From the NCBI GenBank assembly GCA_947492905.1, contig CANLOL010000001.1, positions 1,094,578 to 1,158,577 on the forward strand: a stretch of 64,000 nt of DNA. The letters are read 5' to 3'. This DNA comes from an uncultured Sphingorhabdus sp. Lineage in GTDB: Bacteria; Pseudomonadota; Alphaproteobacteria; Sphingomonadales; Sphingomonadaceae. Both the position numbers and the translations under genes were made by a program. The notes under the pieces are model-generated. The model saw only the letters and a list, made by a program, of their open reading frames with translations. It was not told the origin of the DNA and did no database searches. Positions 55,103 through 63,747 of the stretch are shown here, piece by piece. The stretch's first letter is position 1. Every line of letters begins with the position of its first letter.

Positions 55103-56596
55103 ATGTTGAATTTGGTGCTTAAGATAAGATATTTATTATGTGCTACTATAATGTTCGCCAGCAATGTGGCTATGGCGGCAGTGCCCTTCACATGTTCGGG
55201 CGATATTTACCAAGTCCAAAGCGGCCAATTAAGAATATTTGATCCTAATAGCTCCACCTATGTTGATGTTGGCAGCCAAGGGAATAGTTATAATGCTATT
55301 GGTTATAATCAAAATGATAATCTGATTTATGGCATAAGAAACCGAAAGCTCATCCAAATAGATGCAAATGGCGATGTGGTGGATATTTTTGATCCAGATA
55401 TTAATTCCTTTGCGGGCGATATGGATTTGAACAATCAATTGTGGATTAGGGATGGCAATAGCTTCACTGTGATTAATGTGGTGACGCGCGCTATAAATGT
55501 CATCCCTGTTGATTCAAGCTTCTTTCCCGCTGGTTCGGCTGATATTGCCTTTGTTAACACGCCGTTGGGCGATAGAATAGTCCAAGTCGGCCGCAATACT
55601 ATGGCAATTTATGATCCAGTGCTTGGCACTAATATTATAAGGAATGTCGATAATCTGCCTAACGAGGGCACGACTGGCGCAATATGGGCGGACAATAGCG
55701 GGCGGGTATTTTTCTTTAAAAACACAACCGGTAATGTCTATGAATTGTTTGATTATCTGACCCCTAATCCGCGCGCTGTGTTGGTGGCGGTGGGTGATGC
55801 TAGCGGCAGCAATGATGGTACGTCTTGCCGTGCTGCTAATTTCCCAAACTTTGCACCGCTTGCATTTGATGATGAATTTCGCACAGAAGCCAACACCCCT
55901 ATATCTGGGAATATATTGGCCGATAATGGGAATGGTGCGGATAATGATCCCGAAGGCTCTACATTGATCGTGAATATAACGCCAATTCAGCAACCTACTA
56001 ATGGCACAGTGGTTCTCAATGCCGATGGCAGCTTTACCTATACGCCCAATACCGGTTTTTTTGGATCGGATAGCTTTGTGTATGAAATTGCGGATTCATC
56101 AGGGATTACAGCAACCGCAACGGTAAATGTTATCGAAATTAGGGCAAAGTTAGAGGTTGAAAAAAAATCCCAAGTTTTTGAAGCGGCCAGCTTCACGCAA
56201 TTTGCTTTGCCCGAAAATGATGTAATCTACACAATCACTGTGCGTAATGTCGGCACTGGCCCAACAGATGCAGACACGATATTTCTGGTGGATAGAATGC
56301 CCTCTAATATCCGGTTTTTTAATGATGATATTGATAGCGGCGGCGGCAATAATTTCTCTGGCTCGCACGCAATTGGCTTTATAGATAATGGTAGCGGAAC
56401 CGATTTTGATGCGCAGCGCGATGTGAGATATTCCAATAATAGCAGCCCACCGCGTAATTTTTCGGACTGTGATTATAATCCGCAAGCGGGCTATGACCCT
56501 AATGTCAAATTTATTTGTATCAACCCCAAAGGGCAGATGGCGTTTGATGATGAACCGCCAAGCTTTTCCCTAAGCTTTCGGGCGCGCATAGATTGA
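55103..56596 (+). CDS. Exported protein with propeller-like, cadherin/Ig-like and DUF11 regions
   Basis: 497 residues. Signal peptide ends at AMA (about residue 27). Region 28-255 has repeated YxxIGYNQNDNLIYGI, AGDMDLNNQLWIRD and GAIWADNSGRVFFF strands, like a six-bladed propeller or DUF6923-type domain. Then a tandem Ig-like cadherin_5 domain (AFDDEFRTEANTPISGNIL, NADGSFTYTPNTGFFGSDSF) and a C-terminal DUF11-like module (EKKSQVFEAAS, VIYTITVRNVGTGPTD). No anchor follows. Surface or secreted structural role is inferred. Similar DUF11 modules occur in the island protein at 38219-42394. Confidence 0.85.
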   Translation: MLNLVLKIRYLLCATIMFASNVAMAAVPFTCSGDIYQVQSGQLRIFDPNSSTYVDVGSQGNSYNAIGYNQNDNLIYGIRNRKLIQIDANGDVVDIFDPDINSFAGDMDLNNQLWIRDGNSFTVINVVTRAINVIPVDSSFFPAGSADIAFVNTPLGDRIVQVGRNTMAIYDPVLGTNIIRNVDNLPNEGTTGAIWADNSGRVFFFKNTTGNVYELFDYLTPNPRAVLVAVGDASGSNDGTSCRAANFPNFAPLAFDDEFRTEANTPISGNILADNGNGADNDPEGSTLIVNITPIQQPTNGTVVLNADGSFTYTPNTGFFGSDSFVYEIADSSGITATATVNVIEIRAKLEVEKKSQVFEAASFTQFALPENDVIYTITVRNVGTGPTDADTIFLVDRMPSNIRFFNDDIDSGGGNNFSGSHAIGFIDNGSGTDFDAQRDVRYSNNSSPPRNFSDCDYNPQAGYDPNVKFICINPKGQMAFDDEPPSFSLSFRARID

Positions 56597-56635
56597 ATCT
56601 ATTGATTAAAGAATGTCTATAGCTATGCTGGGCCA

Positions 56636-57151
56636 ATGGATGAGATTAAAGATAGCGAACAACAATTATTACAGCAGCTCGATGAAGCCGCAATTTCTTA
56701 TAGTCTCTATGAACATGAAGCCGTTCACACGGTGCTTGAATCCGATCAAGTCAATGCAAATTTGACAGGCGCACATACAAAAAATCTATTCCTCAAAGAT
56801 ACGCATGGCAGTTTTTATCTGGTCACTGTTTTGTCCGATAAGCGCGTCGATTTAGGGCGGCTTTCCAATATATTAGGCGCAGGGCGTTTCAGCTTTGGCA
56901 GCGCAGAGGATATGAAGTTATATTTAGGAGTGTCGCCTGGTTCGGTCACGCCATTAGCGGCTATCAATGATGGCGCTATAAAAGTGAGTATAGTCTTGGA
57001 CGAGATATTAGCCGCATCACAGTGCGTGAATGTGCATCCACTGCGCAATACCGCAACGCTCAGCCTATCGGGGCTTAATCTGGTGCAGATGCTAGTCAAA
57101 TGGCGGCATGCCCCAACCATTTTAACTATTCCATCGAAACAAGTCTCATGA
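56636..57151 (+). CDS. YbaK/ProX-type prolyl-tRNA editing deacylase
   Basis: 171 residues. Trans-editing factor that hydrolyses mischarged aminoacyl-tRNAs, Ala-tRNAPro in the ProX group. Motifs: YSLYEHEAVHTVLES, HTKNLFLKDTHGSFYLV with the conserved Lys, LGRLSNILGAGRFSF, LGVSPGSVTPLAAIND and NVHPLRNTATLSLSG. Cytoplasmic. The stop overlaps the mobA start (ATGA), so the two are co-translated. Confidence 0.9.
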   Translation: MDEIKDSEQQLLQQLDEAAISYSLYEHEAVHTVLESDQVNANLTGAHTKNLFLKDTHGSFYLVTVLSDKRVDLGRLSNILGAGRFSFGSAEDMKLYLGVSPGSVTPLAAINDGAIKVSIVLDEILAASQCVNVHPLRNTATLSLSGLNLVQMLVKWRHAPTILTIPSKQVS

Positions 57152-57795
57152 AGGTCTTAGGGGCATTATTGGCCGGTGGAAAATCAGAACGTTTCGGCAG
57201 CGATAAAGCCTTTGCAATGTATCAGGGGCAATATTTGATTGACCATGCAATAGCTTTGTTGAAACCGCAATGCGATGCAATGGTGATATGCGGACGCCGC
57301 TATAAAGCGTATCAATCCATAAAGGATGATCCAGCAGATTATGGCCCAATAGGAGCAATTAATGCGGCCCTTAAATATGCCAAAGAACATGGATTTGATG
57401 CGATCATTAGCTTTCCCTGTGATACTATAATGGGCGATACAATATTGGGCGATACGATAATAGGAGATACCATCACGCCCGATACGCCTGATAATAGTGC
57501 TGAGAATTTACATTGGTTCAAAGGTGATAGCGTCGCTTATTACATAGACCAACCGGTGATTGGATATTGGCCCTGCATATTATCGGATGGTTTAGACGAT
57601 TGGCTGCAAAAGCAAAAGCGGCGCTCTATGAAAGCTTGGATCGAATATATTGAATCGGAAGGCAGTATTATAAAAGCCATCGACCCTAATGATAGAAGGG
57701 CAGTACGCTTTATAAATATTAATAGGCCGCAAGATCTGAAATTTGATGCAACAGATCGGCAGGATTTTGGACAAAAAAAGAGCCAGCACTTTTAG
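57148..57795 (+). CDS. mobA: Molybdenum cofactor guanylyltransferase with an internal tandem repeat
   Basis: 215 residues from ATG 57148, overlapping the deacylase stop. MobA attaches GMP to molybdopterin. The GTP loop LAGGKSERFGSDKA (8-21) and DYGPIGAINAAL (64-75) are normal. After AIISFPC (residue 91), where the family has an aspartate in a PCDTP-like loop, four 15-bp repeats code for DTIMG, DTILG, DTIIG and DTITP before DTPD resumes. This puts about 20 extra residues in the metal/nucleotide site. The frame is intact, so function may persist, but this is untested. Ends in a weak hairpin. Confidence 0.85.
   Translation: MKVLGALLAGGKSERFGSDKAFAMYQGQYLIDHAIALLKPQCDAMVICGRRYKAYQSIKDDPADYGPIGAINAALKYAKEHGFDAIISFPCDTIMGDTILGDTIIGDTITPDTPDNSAENLHWFKGDSVAYYIDQPVIGYWPCILSDGLDDWLQKQKRRSMKAWIEYIESEGSIIKAIDPNDRRAVRFININRPQDLKFDATDRQDFGQKKSQHF
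57421..57480 (+). repeat. Four 15-bp tandem repeats inside mobA
   Basis: Units start with GATAC at 57421, 57436, 57451 and 57466, then again at 57481 where normal sequence resumes. The unit reads GATACxATAxTxGGC-like; third-base differences show it is not brand new. It encodes Asp-Thr-Ile-x-Gly/Pro. Confidence 0.9.
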
Positions 57796-57802
57796 TGCTA
57801 GC
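57781..57802 (+). terminator. Weak hairpin at the end of mobA
   Basis: AGCACT and AGTGCT pair around TTT, extended by GC/GC across one mismatch. The stop codon lies in the loop side. Only a short pyrimidine tract follows, so termination strength is doubtful. Confidence 0.4.
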
Positions 57803-58147
57803 CCTTTCCATTCCTTATTTAAATCCCCCAATTCAAATAAAGTGTTACGTTCTTTCTATTTGCATAGATGAATCTATAACTCCCTCAACTTAACAAAAAA
57901 AATGATGCTGGCTATGGTTTAATTATATGATTAGAAATTTTTTTGATGATGTTGTATTTTTGCATCTCTTGGGTGAAAGCGTCAATTACCATGATAATTG
58001 TAGCATTGAGCCTAGGAAATTCGCAGATTTTTCTAATTTTAACCCTAGATAAATCATCATATTGGCCCTAAAAGCACCGTAATATTTTCACGGCATAATG
58101 TTTATAGTGAAATAAAATATCACTATTCCTATCAAGGATGAAACAAA
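57796..58147. other. Intergenic region between mobA and zwf
   Basis: 352 bp without a gene. The left end is the mobA hairpin; the right end carries the AAGGA ribosome site of zwf. AT-rich in between, with no clear promoter boxes or RNA structure recognised. Confidence 0.5.
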
Positions 58148-59590
58148 ATGAATCGCAATTCTACTTTATTACTCTTTGGCGCAACAGGTGATTTGGCCCG
58201 CAGAATGTTGTTGCCATCGCTCTATGCATTATATGCCGATAATCTGATTGAGGATGATTTGCGGATATTCGGCACAGCGCGCAGCGATCTTGATGATGCG
58301 GCTTATCGGGATATGGTGCGCGATGCATTGATGGAATTTCTGCCCGAAGATAGAATTGCCGAACAGCAGATTGATGGGTTTTTGCAGCGCATCTATTATC
58401 AAACATTAGATGCATCCACTATAGAGGGTTTTAGCGATCTTGCCGATAAAATAGGCGACATCTCTGGCGGACTATCAATATTCTTATCGACAGCTCCATT
58501 TTTGTTTGAACCCACAATATTGGGACTGAAATCCGCCGGATTAGCAGGCGACAATGTATTAATTGGCCTTGAAAAACCTCTGGGCAATGATTTGGCTTCC
58601 TCGAAAATCATCAATGATGCTGTGAACCAAGTATTTCCAGAAGAGCGCACATTTCGCATTGACCATTATTTGGGCAAAGAAACGGTGCAAAACCTTATGG
58701 CCTTGCGCTTTGCCAATATGATTTTTGAACCGCTCTGGAATGCGCAAGCTATTGAGCATATTCAAATCACAATCAGCGAAACGGTTGGGCTAGAAGGACG
58801 CGCAGGCTTTTATAATGATACAGGCGCTTTGCGTGATATGGTGCAAAACCATATGCTGCAATTGCTGGCATTGATTGCTATGGAACCGCCTGCAAATCTT
58901 GATGCAGCGTCAATTCGTGACGAGAAAGTGAAAGTATTACGATCGCTTCGTCCTGTATCTGAGAATGACATCGTTGTCGGACAATATGGAGCAGGGGCGG
59001 TCGCTGAAACATTGGTGAAAAGCTATGCGGATGATTTGGGAGATGTATCGGATACAGAGACATATGTTGCGATAAAAACTTTTGTTGATAATTGGCGCTG
59101 GCAGGGCGTTCCCTTTTATTTGAGAACGGGCAAGCGATTGTCGGAACGCCGCAGCGAGATTGTTATCCAATTTAGAGAAGTGCCGCATAATATTTTCAAA
59201 GATCGCGGTGCAAAATTAGAATCCAACACTTTGATTATCCGTTTGCAACCAGAGGAATATGTTCGATTATTGGTTATGTCGAAAGAACCTGGCCTTGATA
59301 GAGGGCAAATGGTGCTGCGCGAAGTGCCGCTTGATTTGTCGTTAACGCAAGCCTTTGCAGGGGCGCGCCGCAGAATCGCCTATGAGCGATTATTGCTCGA
59401 TCTTATCGATGGCGATCAAACATTATTTGTGCGCCGCGATGAAGTGGAAGCGCAATGGAAATGGATTGATGATATACGTGAGACGATTACCAAAAATGCA
59501 ATGTCTCCCAAAATATATAATAGCGGCGGTTGGGGGCCTAGCACCGCAATAGCGCTTACTGAGCGCGAAGGCGTTTCATGGCACGAATGA
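58148..59590 (+). CDS. zwf: Glucose-6-phosphate 1-dehydrogenase
   Basis: 480 residues. Oxidises glucose 6-phosphate to 6-phosphogluconolactone, entry to the Entner-Doudoroff and pentose phosphate routes. NADP-binding LFGATGDLARRMLLPSLY at 9-26; catalytic RIDHYLGKE at 170-178; GLEGRAGFYNDTGALRDMVQNH and PFYLRTGKRL are also conserved. AAGGA ribosome site. Followed 130 bp later by pgl in the same direction, the next enzyme in the route. Confidence 0.96.
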   Translation: MNRNSTLLLFGATGDLARRMLLPSLYALYADNLIEDDLRIFGTARSDLDDAAYRDMVRDALMEFLPEDRIAEQQIDGFLQRIYYQTLDASTIEGFSDLADKIGDISGGLSIFLSTAPFLFEPTILGLKSAGLAGDNVLIGLEKPLGNDLASSKIINDAVNQVFPEERTFRIDHYLGKETVQNLMALRFANMIFEPLWNAQAIEHIQITISETVGLEGRAGFYNDTGALRDMVQNHMLQLLALIAMEPPANLDAASIRDEKVKVLRSLRPVSENDIVVGQYGAGAVAETLVKSYADDLGDVSDTETYVAIKTFVDNWRWQGVPFYLRTGKRLSERRSEIVIQFREVPHNIFKDRGAKLESNTLIIRLQPEEYVRLLVMSKEPGLDRGQMVLREVPLDLSLTQAFAGARRRIAYERLLLDLIDGDQTLFVRRDEVEAQWKWIDDIRETITKNAMSPKIYNSGGWGPSTAIALTEREGVSWHE

Positions 59591-59720
59591 CGCATTGGGC
59601 GGATAGATTAAAATTTTGGATAATGATTTCAAAAAATAATGGTCTAAAACGCTTATTATGTTTACAGCCCAATATAGATATTTTCGGCTCTAATAGAGCA
59701 ATGACATTAAGGAGTATGAA

Positions 59721-60425
59721 GTGACAGAGATTGAATGGTGGGATTTCGATAATAGCGAAGAGATGGTAGATGCTGTCACTGGCGATATTCAGTTCATCAT
59801 TGAAAGTGCGCTTGATGCACGCGGTAGTGCTGTCATTGCATTTCCGGGTGGCAATACACCAATGCCTATATTTGATAAATTGGCCAGCGCGCCGATTAAA
59901 TGGAAATATGTCACCATCATTCCTACCGATGATCGTTTGGTTGCGGTGGATGATGCTTTGTCTAATATTGCAAAAATTGCCAAGATTTTCTTGCCGCTCG
60001 GTGCGCGCGTCGTTCCATTCACCAGCGAAGCCGCCGACTATAATCTGGCGGGCAGTGCAGCGGATGCGCGCCTCCAAGATATGGCATGGCCGCTAGATTT
60101 GGTTTGGCTCGGTATGGGGCTTGATGGTCATACTGCTTCTATATTTCCTGGCCCAGATATGGAATCGGCGTTGGATGTAAAAGATGAACGCCGCGCCATT
60201 GGTGTGCAGCCTGATCCTATGCCCGATAATGCGCCCGTCAACCGCGTGACTTTAACGGCCAATGCTATCGCATCCGCGAGAACAGTCATGGTAACGATTG
60301 AGGGAATGGACAAACGCGGCGTTTTGGAACGCGCTATTGAATTAGGATCAGCGAGCGATGTTCCCATTGGCCGGGTTTTTGGAGCTTTAAGCGTTCCCGT
60401 TGATATTTATTGCCTGGATAAATAA
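59721..60425 (+). CDS. pgl: 6-phosphogluconolactonase
   Basis: 234 residues with GTG start at 59721 and a strong AAGGAG six bases upstream, which decides the start; an earlier ATG is out of frame. Hydrolyses the zwf product. Motifs: VIAFPGGNTPMPIFDKL, TIIPTDDRLV and LVWLGMGLDGHTASIFPG, the family signature. Co-directional with zwf. No edd or eda gene is in the window. Confidence 0.94.
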   Translation: MTEIEWWDFDNSEEMVDAVTGDIQFIIESALDARGSAVIAFPGGNTPMPIFDKLASAPIKWKYVTIIPTDDRLVAVDDALSNIAKIAKIFLPLGARVVPFTSEAADYNLAGSAADARLQDMAWPLDLVWLGMGLDGHTASIFPGPDMESALDVKDERRAIGVQPDPMPDNAPVNRVTLTANAIASARTVMVTIEGMDKRGVLERAIELGSASDVPIGRVFGALSVPVDIYCLDK

Positions 60426-60496
60426 GGGTATTTGTAATTTTTGGCGTATAAATAGGGCGAGAAAATATAGAAGCAATATTATAGAACTGAAGTGAT

Positions 60497-60913
60497 TTAA
60501 TAAGTTCTGGGTTTGCCTTGACGCGCTAATTTTTTCAAATATTCTGGTATTTCTGATTTTTCAGATGTTGGCTTGCGCACCACTTTTGGGTCTATCGGAT
60601 GGTCAAAAGCAATACCGAGTTTTTTCTCAGCCACCCATGCGACTTTGCCGCCAATCCAACCAATATTTTTAAGCTCAATCTCTACACGCGATCCGCGCGG
60701 AGCTTGAACAGCAGCTTCTGCCATCAAACCACCTTCAGAGAGGTTGCGCACAATGACTTGCCCTTCTTCGCCGCCATTCTGAAATTTCAGATTCGCTTTT
60801 ACAAATAGGCTATCGCGGTCATTATCGCGCTTTACACTGCTATCACCATTAGCGCCATCATCAACATTTGTTGAATTATCTGGGCCAGAATAGTTTGATA
60901 GTTTCTCATTCAT
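60497..60913 (-). CDS. PilZ domain protein
   Basis: 138 residues. The N-terminal 35 residues are polar and probably disordered (NSTNVDDGANGDSSVKRDND). The PilZ barrel follows: LFVKANLKF, VRNLSEGGLMAEAAVQAPRG (the xNxSxxG part of the c-di-GMP site) and VEIELKNIGWIGGKVAWVAEKKLGIAF (given in parts). The arginine motif before the barrel is reduced, so c-di-GMP binding is uncertain. Likely a cytoplasmic single-domain effector. Confidence 0.86.
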   Translation of the reverse strand: MNEKLSNYSGPDNSTNVDDGANGDSSVKRDNDRDSLFVKANLKFQNGGEEGQVIVRNLSEGGLMAEAAVQAPRGSRVEIELKNIGWIGGKVAWVAEKKLGIAFDHPIDPKVVRKPTSEKSEIPEYLKKLARQGKPRTY

Positions 60914-61010
60914 TGCAATTAGATTCCCGATATGTAATTTTACATTCAGAAACTTATTACATCATAATCGTAGATAAAAGGTTAATCAAAAGCGCTTTTT
61001 TGTAAATAAA

Positions 61011-61469
61011 TCAATTGTCGCGAGAGATACGTTCTTTACGTTCATGCTTCTCTTGCGCTTCCAATGACATAGTCGCTATCGGCCTTGCTTGTAATCTTGG
61101 TAAAGAAATGGGCTCACCAGTGACCGTGCAATAGCCATATTCGCCTTCTGCTATTCGTTTTAATGCAGCGTCAATTTTGGAGATTAATTTTCTTTGCCTA
61201 TCGCGGGTGCGCAATTCGATTCCCCAATCAGTTTCGCTCGATGCGCGATCGTTGGGATCGGGTTCTTTTATCGGTCCATCTTGTAAATTGTTTAATGTTC
61301 CTTGTGATTCGTCTAGCAATTCTGCTTTCCAATTGAGCAATTGCAATTCAAAGAATCGTTGCTGCTTTGGGTTCATAAACTCCTCATCACTAGATGGGAC
61401 ATAATCTGATTCTAATTCTATAGCATTGTTATTGTTGCTATTATTTGATTTATTCAGTGATCCAGACAC
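61011..61469 (-). CDS. dksA: DksA-type RNA polymerase-binding transcription factor
   Basis: 152 residues from the GTG at 61469, preferred because GGAG lies six bases upstream; an ATG at 61496 would add nine residues. Coiled-coil domain: SDEEFMNPKQQRFFELQLLNW, followed by ETDWGIELRTRDRQRKLISKID. Zinc-finger region reads GEYGYCTVTGEPISLPRL, with ATMSLEAQEKHERKER after it: one Cys remains of the usual four, a form normal for alphaproteobacterial DksA. Acts with ppGpp on RNA polymerase in the stringent response. Confidence 0.9.
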   Translation of the reverse strand: MSGSLNKSNNSNNNNAIELESDYVPSSDEEFMNPKQQRFFELQLLNWKAELLDESQGTLNNLQDGPIKEPDPNDRASSETDWGIELRTRDRQRKLISKIDAALKRIAEGEYGYCTVTGEPISLPRLQARPIATMSLEAQEKHERKERISRDN

Positions 61470-61884
61470 GATGCTCTCCAAACAACATTTATGCATCAAG
61501 ATAATGATAATAAGAAAATTGATCGATTAAAGTGATACAATATTAGAGCGCCCTATATACGGCGCTTTTTTTCTATTCAAGCGCCAAATTAATGTTAAGG
61601 TGTGATTCTTAACTCCATTATCAAAATCACTGATTCTGGGTGGCGTTGTTGAAAAGTGGTAAATAATTAATCTGAAAACAGTCTCGCAATGGGACGTTTT
61701 TGTAAATGGGGGCCAAAAATCATCAAAAAAAGAGTCTCTATTCGAGAAATCAAGGTTAACACCGTTGAGGTTAACGTTATTTTTCGCTTTTCTGTTGTAG
61801 TCGCTAATTATCGAAAAAGGTTAGGGGCAGTGTAACAGTGATTGTCTCTAAATTATTTTGAGTAAGCAAAAGAAGGTTAATATT
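61470..61884. other. Long regulatory gap between dksA and the serine-rich protein gene
   Basis: 415 bp. Contents: hairpin with T run at 61547-61572, inverted repeat GTTAAG-N8-CTTAAC at 61594-61613, two GTTAAC palindromes at 61755 and 61770, and three GANTC sites (61604, 61632, 61732), the target of the alphaproteobacterial CcrM methylase. The promoters of both divergent genes must lie here. Confidence 0.55.
61547..61572 (+). terminator. Isolated terminator-like hairpin
   Basis: AGCGCC pairs with GGCGCT around an eight-base loop, then seven T. On the plus strand no gene ends before it; on the minus strand it lies in the dksA leader without a T run after it. Confidence 0.55.
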
Positions 61885-63612
61885 ATGTCGGTTAGAATGG
61901 CTTTAGCAAAATTATGCGCATGTACATGTGGTGGTGCGCTCATCGGTGGGGGAGCTGTTCAGCTCGCAGAACCAACCTCAAAACCTTATGTTCAAAAAGA
62001 ACGTAAAAAAATTAAAGCACGCCGTATTGCGCGTGGTACTCCAGTTCGTAAAGTAAAGCGTGTACGTAAAGTAACGCGAGCAAGAACAGCAAGTACAACA
62101 TCTTGTCAGCCAACTGTAGTAACAGTTGCTAGTCAAGCTGCTGCTCCTGTTCCATTGCCTCCTGTTCCTGTACCCTTTATTCCGCAACCACAACCAATTC
62201 CCGTTCAAGGCGGATTCACTGGTGGTAGCGTTCCTGTCGTAATTGGCGGCAGCGGCGGTTTTGGCGGTGGCTTCGGCGGCGGTTTCTTTGGCGGTTTCTT
62301 TGGCGGCGGCGGCAGCGGCGGCGGAAGCATTGTTATCTCATCTACCTCTAGCGGTGGTTCTACATCAACCTCTACCGGTGGTGCTGATCTATCATCATCA
62401 ACCTCAACAGGCGGTGTATCTAGCTCAACGGGCGGTGTTTCATCATCAACCTCAACAGGCGGTGTATCAACCTCAACGGGCGGTGTTTCATCATCAACCT
62501 CAACAGGCGGTGTATCTAGCTCAACAGGTGGTGTTTCTTCATCAACTGGCGGCGTATCTAGCTCAACCGGTGGTGTTTCTTCATCAACTGGCGGTGTATC
62601 CAGCTCAACCGGTGGTGTTTCTTCATCAACTGGCGGTGTTAGCAGTTCAACTGGTGGTGTATCATCATCAAGCAGCAGCAGCTCATCCAGCTCATCATCA
62701 AGCAGCTCTAGCTCTTCAAGCTCTTCATCTGGCGGCATTAGCACAAGCTCTGGCGGCATTAGCAGCACAGGTGGTGTTACAAGCACAGGTGGTGTCACAA
62801 GCACAGGCGGAGTAACCAGCACTGGCGGCATTAGCACCAGCACTGGTGGCATTAGCACAAGCACAGGTGGTTCTTCATCTTCTAGCGGTGGCTCTTCTTC
62901 ATCAAGCAGCAGCTCATCTAGCTCATCATCAAGTTCTTCTTCTGGTGGTCTTAGCAGCACTGGCGGAAACACGAGCACAGGCGGTAATACCAGCACTGGC
63001 GGTAATACGAGCACTGGCGGTAACACCAGCACAGGTGGAAACACTAGCTCTGGTGGTTCATCATCAAGCAGCTCATCATCAAGCAGCTCTAGCTCTTCAT
63101 CAAGTTCTGGTGGCAGCTCAGGCGGTGTGACATCTTCTACAGGTGGTATCAGCACAAGCACAGGTGGGGTCAACACAAGCACAGGTGGTGTCAACACAAG
63201 CACTGGTGGTGTCAACACAAGCACTGGTGGTATTAGCAGCACAGGTGGTTCATCATCTAGCAGCTCATCATCAAGCAGCTCTAGTTCTTCAACAAGCTCA
63301 GGCGCAACCAGCAGCGGTTCTTCTAGCTTTGGTGCAAGTAGCTCTAGCTCCTCTGGTGGATCATCTTCTAGCTCTTCAACCAGCTCAGGTGCAACCAGCA
63401 GCGGTTCTTCTAGCTTTGGTGCAAGCAGCTCATCATCAAGCAGCTCTAGCTCTTCAAGCTCTTCATCGAGCGGTGGTAGCAGCGGCGCTGTAGGTAATCC
63501 TGGCGGTGGAACCGATGTTCCAGCACCACCAATTGTTCTATTGTTTGGCGCAGCGGCAGCAGCATTATTTGCACGTCGTCGCAAAACAAAGAAAATATTA
63601 GAACAAGCATAA
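61885..63612 (+). CDS. Serine-rich repeat protein with VPAPP-type C-terminal sorting signal
   Basis: 575 residues from ATG 61885 (AGAAGG eight bases upstream; a TTG at 61858 also in frame). N-terminal hydrophobic segment (LCACTCGGALIGGGAV), then a basic Lys/Arg region (YVQKERKKIKARRIARG), a Pro/Val-rich region, a Gly/Phe-rich stretch, and about 400 residues of low-complexity SSTGGV, NTSTGG and poly-Ser repeats. The C-terminus has PEP-CTERM-like order: VPAPP motif, hydrophobic helix (IVLLFGAAAAALFA) and RRRKTKK. This predicts export and processing by an exosortase/rhombosortase-like enzyme, probably with glycosylation of Ser/Thr (inference). Repeat length is likely variable by strand slippage. 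Confidence 0.88.
   Translation: MSVRMALAKLCACTCGGALIGGGAVQLAEPTSKPYVQKERKKIKARRIARGTPVRKVKRVRKVTRARTASTTSCQPTVVTVASQAAAPVPLPPVPVPFIPQPQPIPVQGGFTGGSVPVVIGGSGGFGGGFGGGFFGGFFGGGGSGGGSIVISSTSSGGSTSTSTGGADLSSSTSTGGVSSSTGGVSSSTSTGGVSTSTGGVSSSTSTGGVSSSTGGVSSSTGGVSSSTGGVSSSTGGVSSSTGGVSSSTGGVSSSTGGVSSSSSSSSSSSSSSSSSSSSSSSGGISTSSGGISSTGGVTSTGGVTSTGGVTSTGGISTSTGGISTSTGGSSSSSGGSSSSSSSSSSSSSSSSSGGLSSTGGNTSTGGNTSTGGNTSTGGNTSTGGNTSSGGSSSSSSSSSSSSSSSSSGGSSGGVTSSTGGISTSTGGVNTSTGGVNTSTGGVNTSTGGISSTGGSSSSSSSSSSSSSSTSSGATSSGSSSFGASSSSSSGGSSSSSSTSSGATSSGSSSFGASSSSSSSSSSSSSSSSGGSSGAVGNPGGGTDVPAPPIVLLFGAAAAALFARRRKTKKILEQA
62365..63480 (+). repeat. Low-complexity coding repeats (Ser-Thr-Gly-Gly and poly-Ser)
   Basis: Repeated 12-30 bp units such as TCATCAACTGGCGGTGTA and runs of AGC/TCA/TCT serine codons. 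Two copies of a longer unit coding for SSGATSSGSSSFGASS lie near 63295 and 63385. Mixed serine codons keep mononucleotide runs short. Confidence 0.9.
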
Positions 63613-63636
63613 TCATATACCGATGATTAAGATTTA

Positions 63637-63675
63637 CGGCGGGCAAGGGCTTAGGCTTTTTCCCGCCGTTTTTTT
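63637..63675 (+). terminator. Terminator after the serine-rich gene
   Basis: CGGCGGG pairs with CCCGCCG, 18-base loop, followed by seven T. It ends 72 bases before serS. Confidence 0.88.
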
Positions 63676-63747
63676 ATGCCTAAGGCATCTTCCAATGCTT
63701 ATCGTAAAGTCTTGCAATAATTTGCGTTGCTCGGCATAGATGCGCAC

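Noticed and set aside
57439-57500. Possible CRISPR-like spacing in the mobA repeats
   Set aside because: Units are contiguous 15-bp coding repeats without spacers.
61594-61775. CtrA-type TTAA-N7-TTAA box upstream of the serine-rich gene
   Set aside because: The TTAA pairs seen are spaced by 10 and 11 bases, not 7, so the CtrA consensus is not met.
62205-63584. A 459-codon open frame opposite the serine-rich gene
   Set aside because: It mirrors the repeat gene: Ser/Gly codon repeats give Glu/Leu/Pro-rich nonsense on the other strand. No ribosome site or domain.
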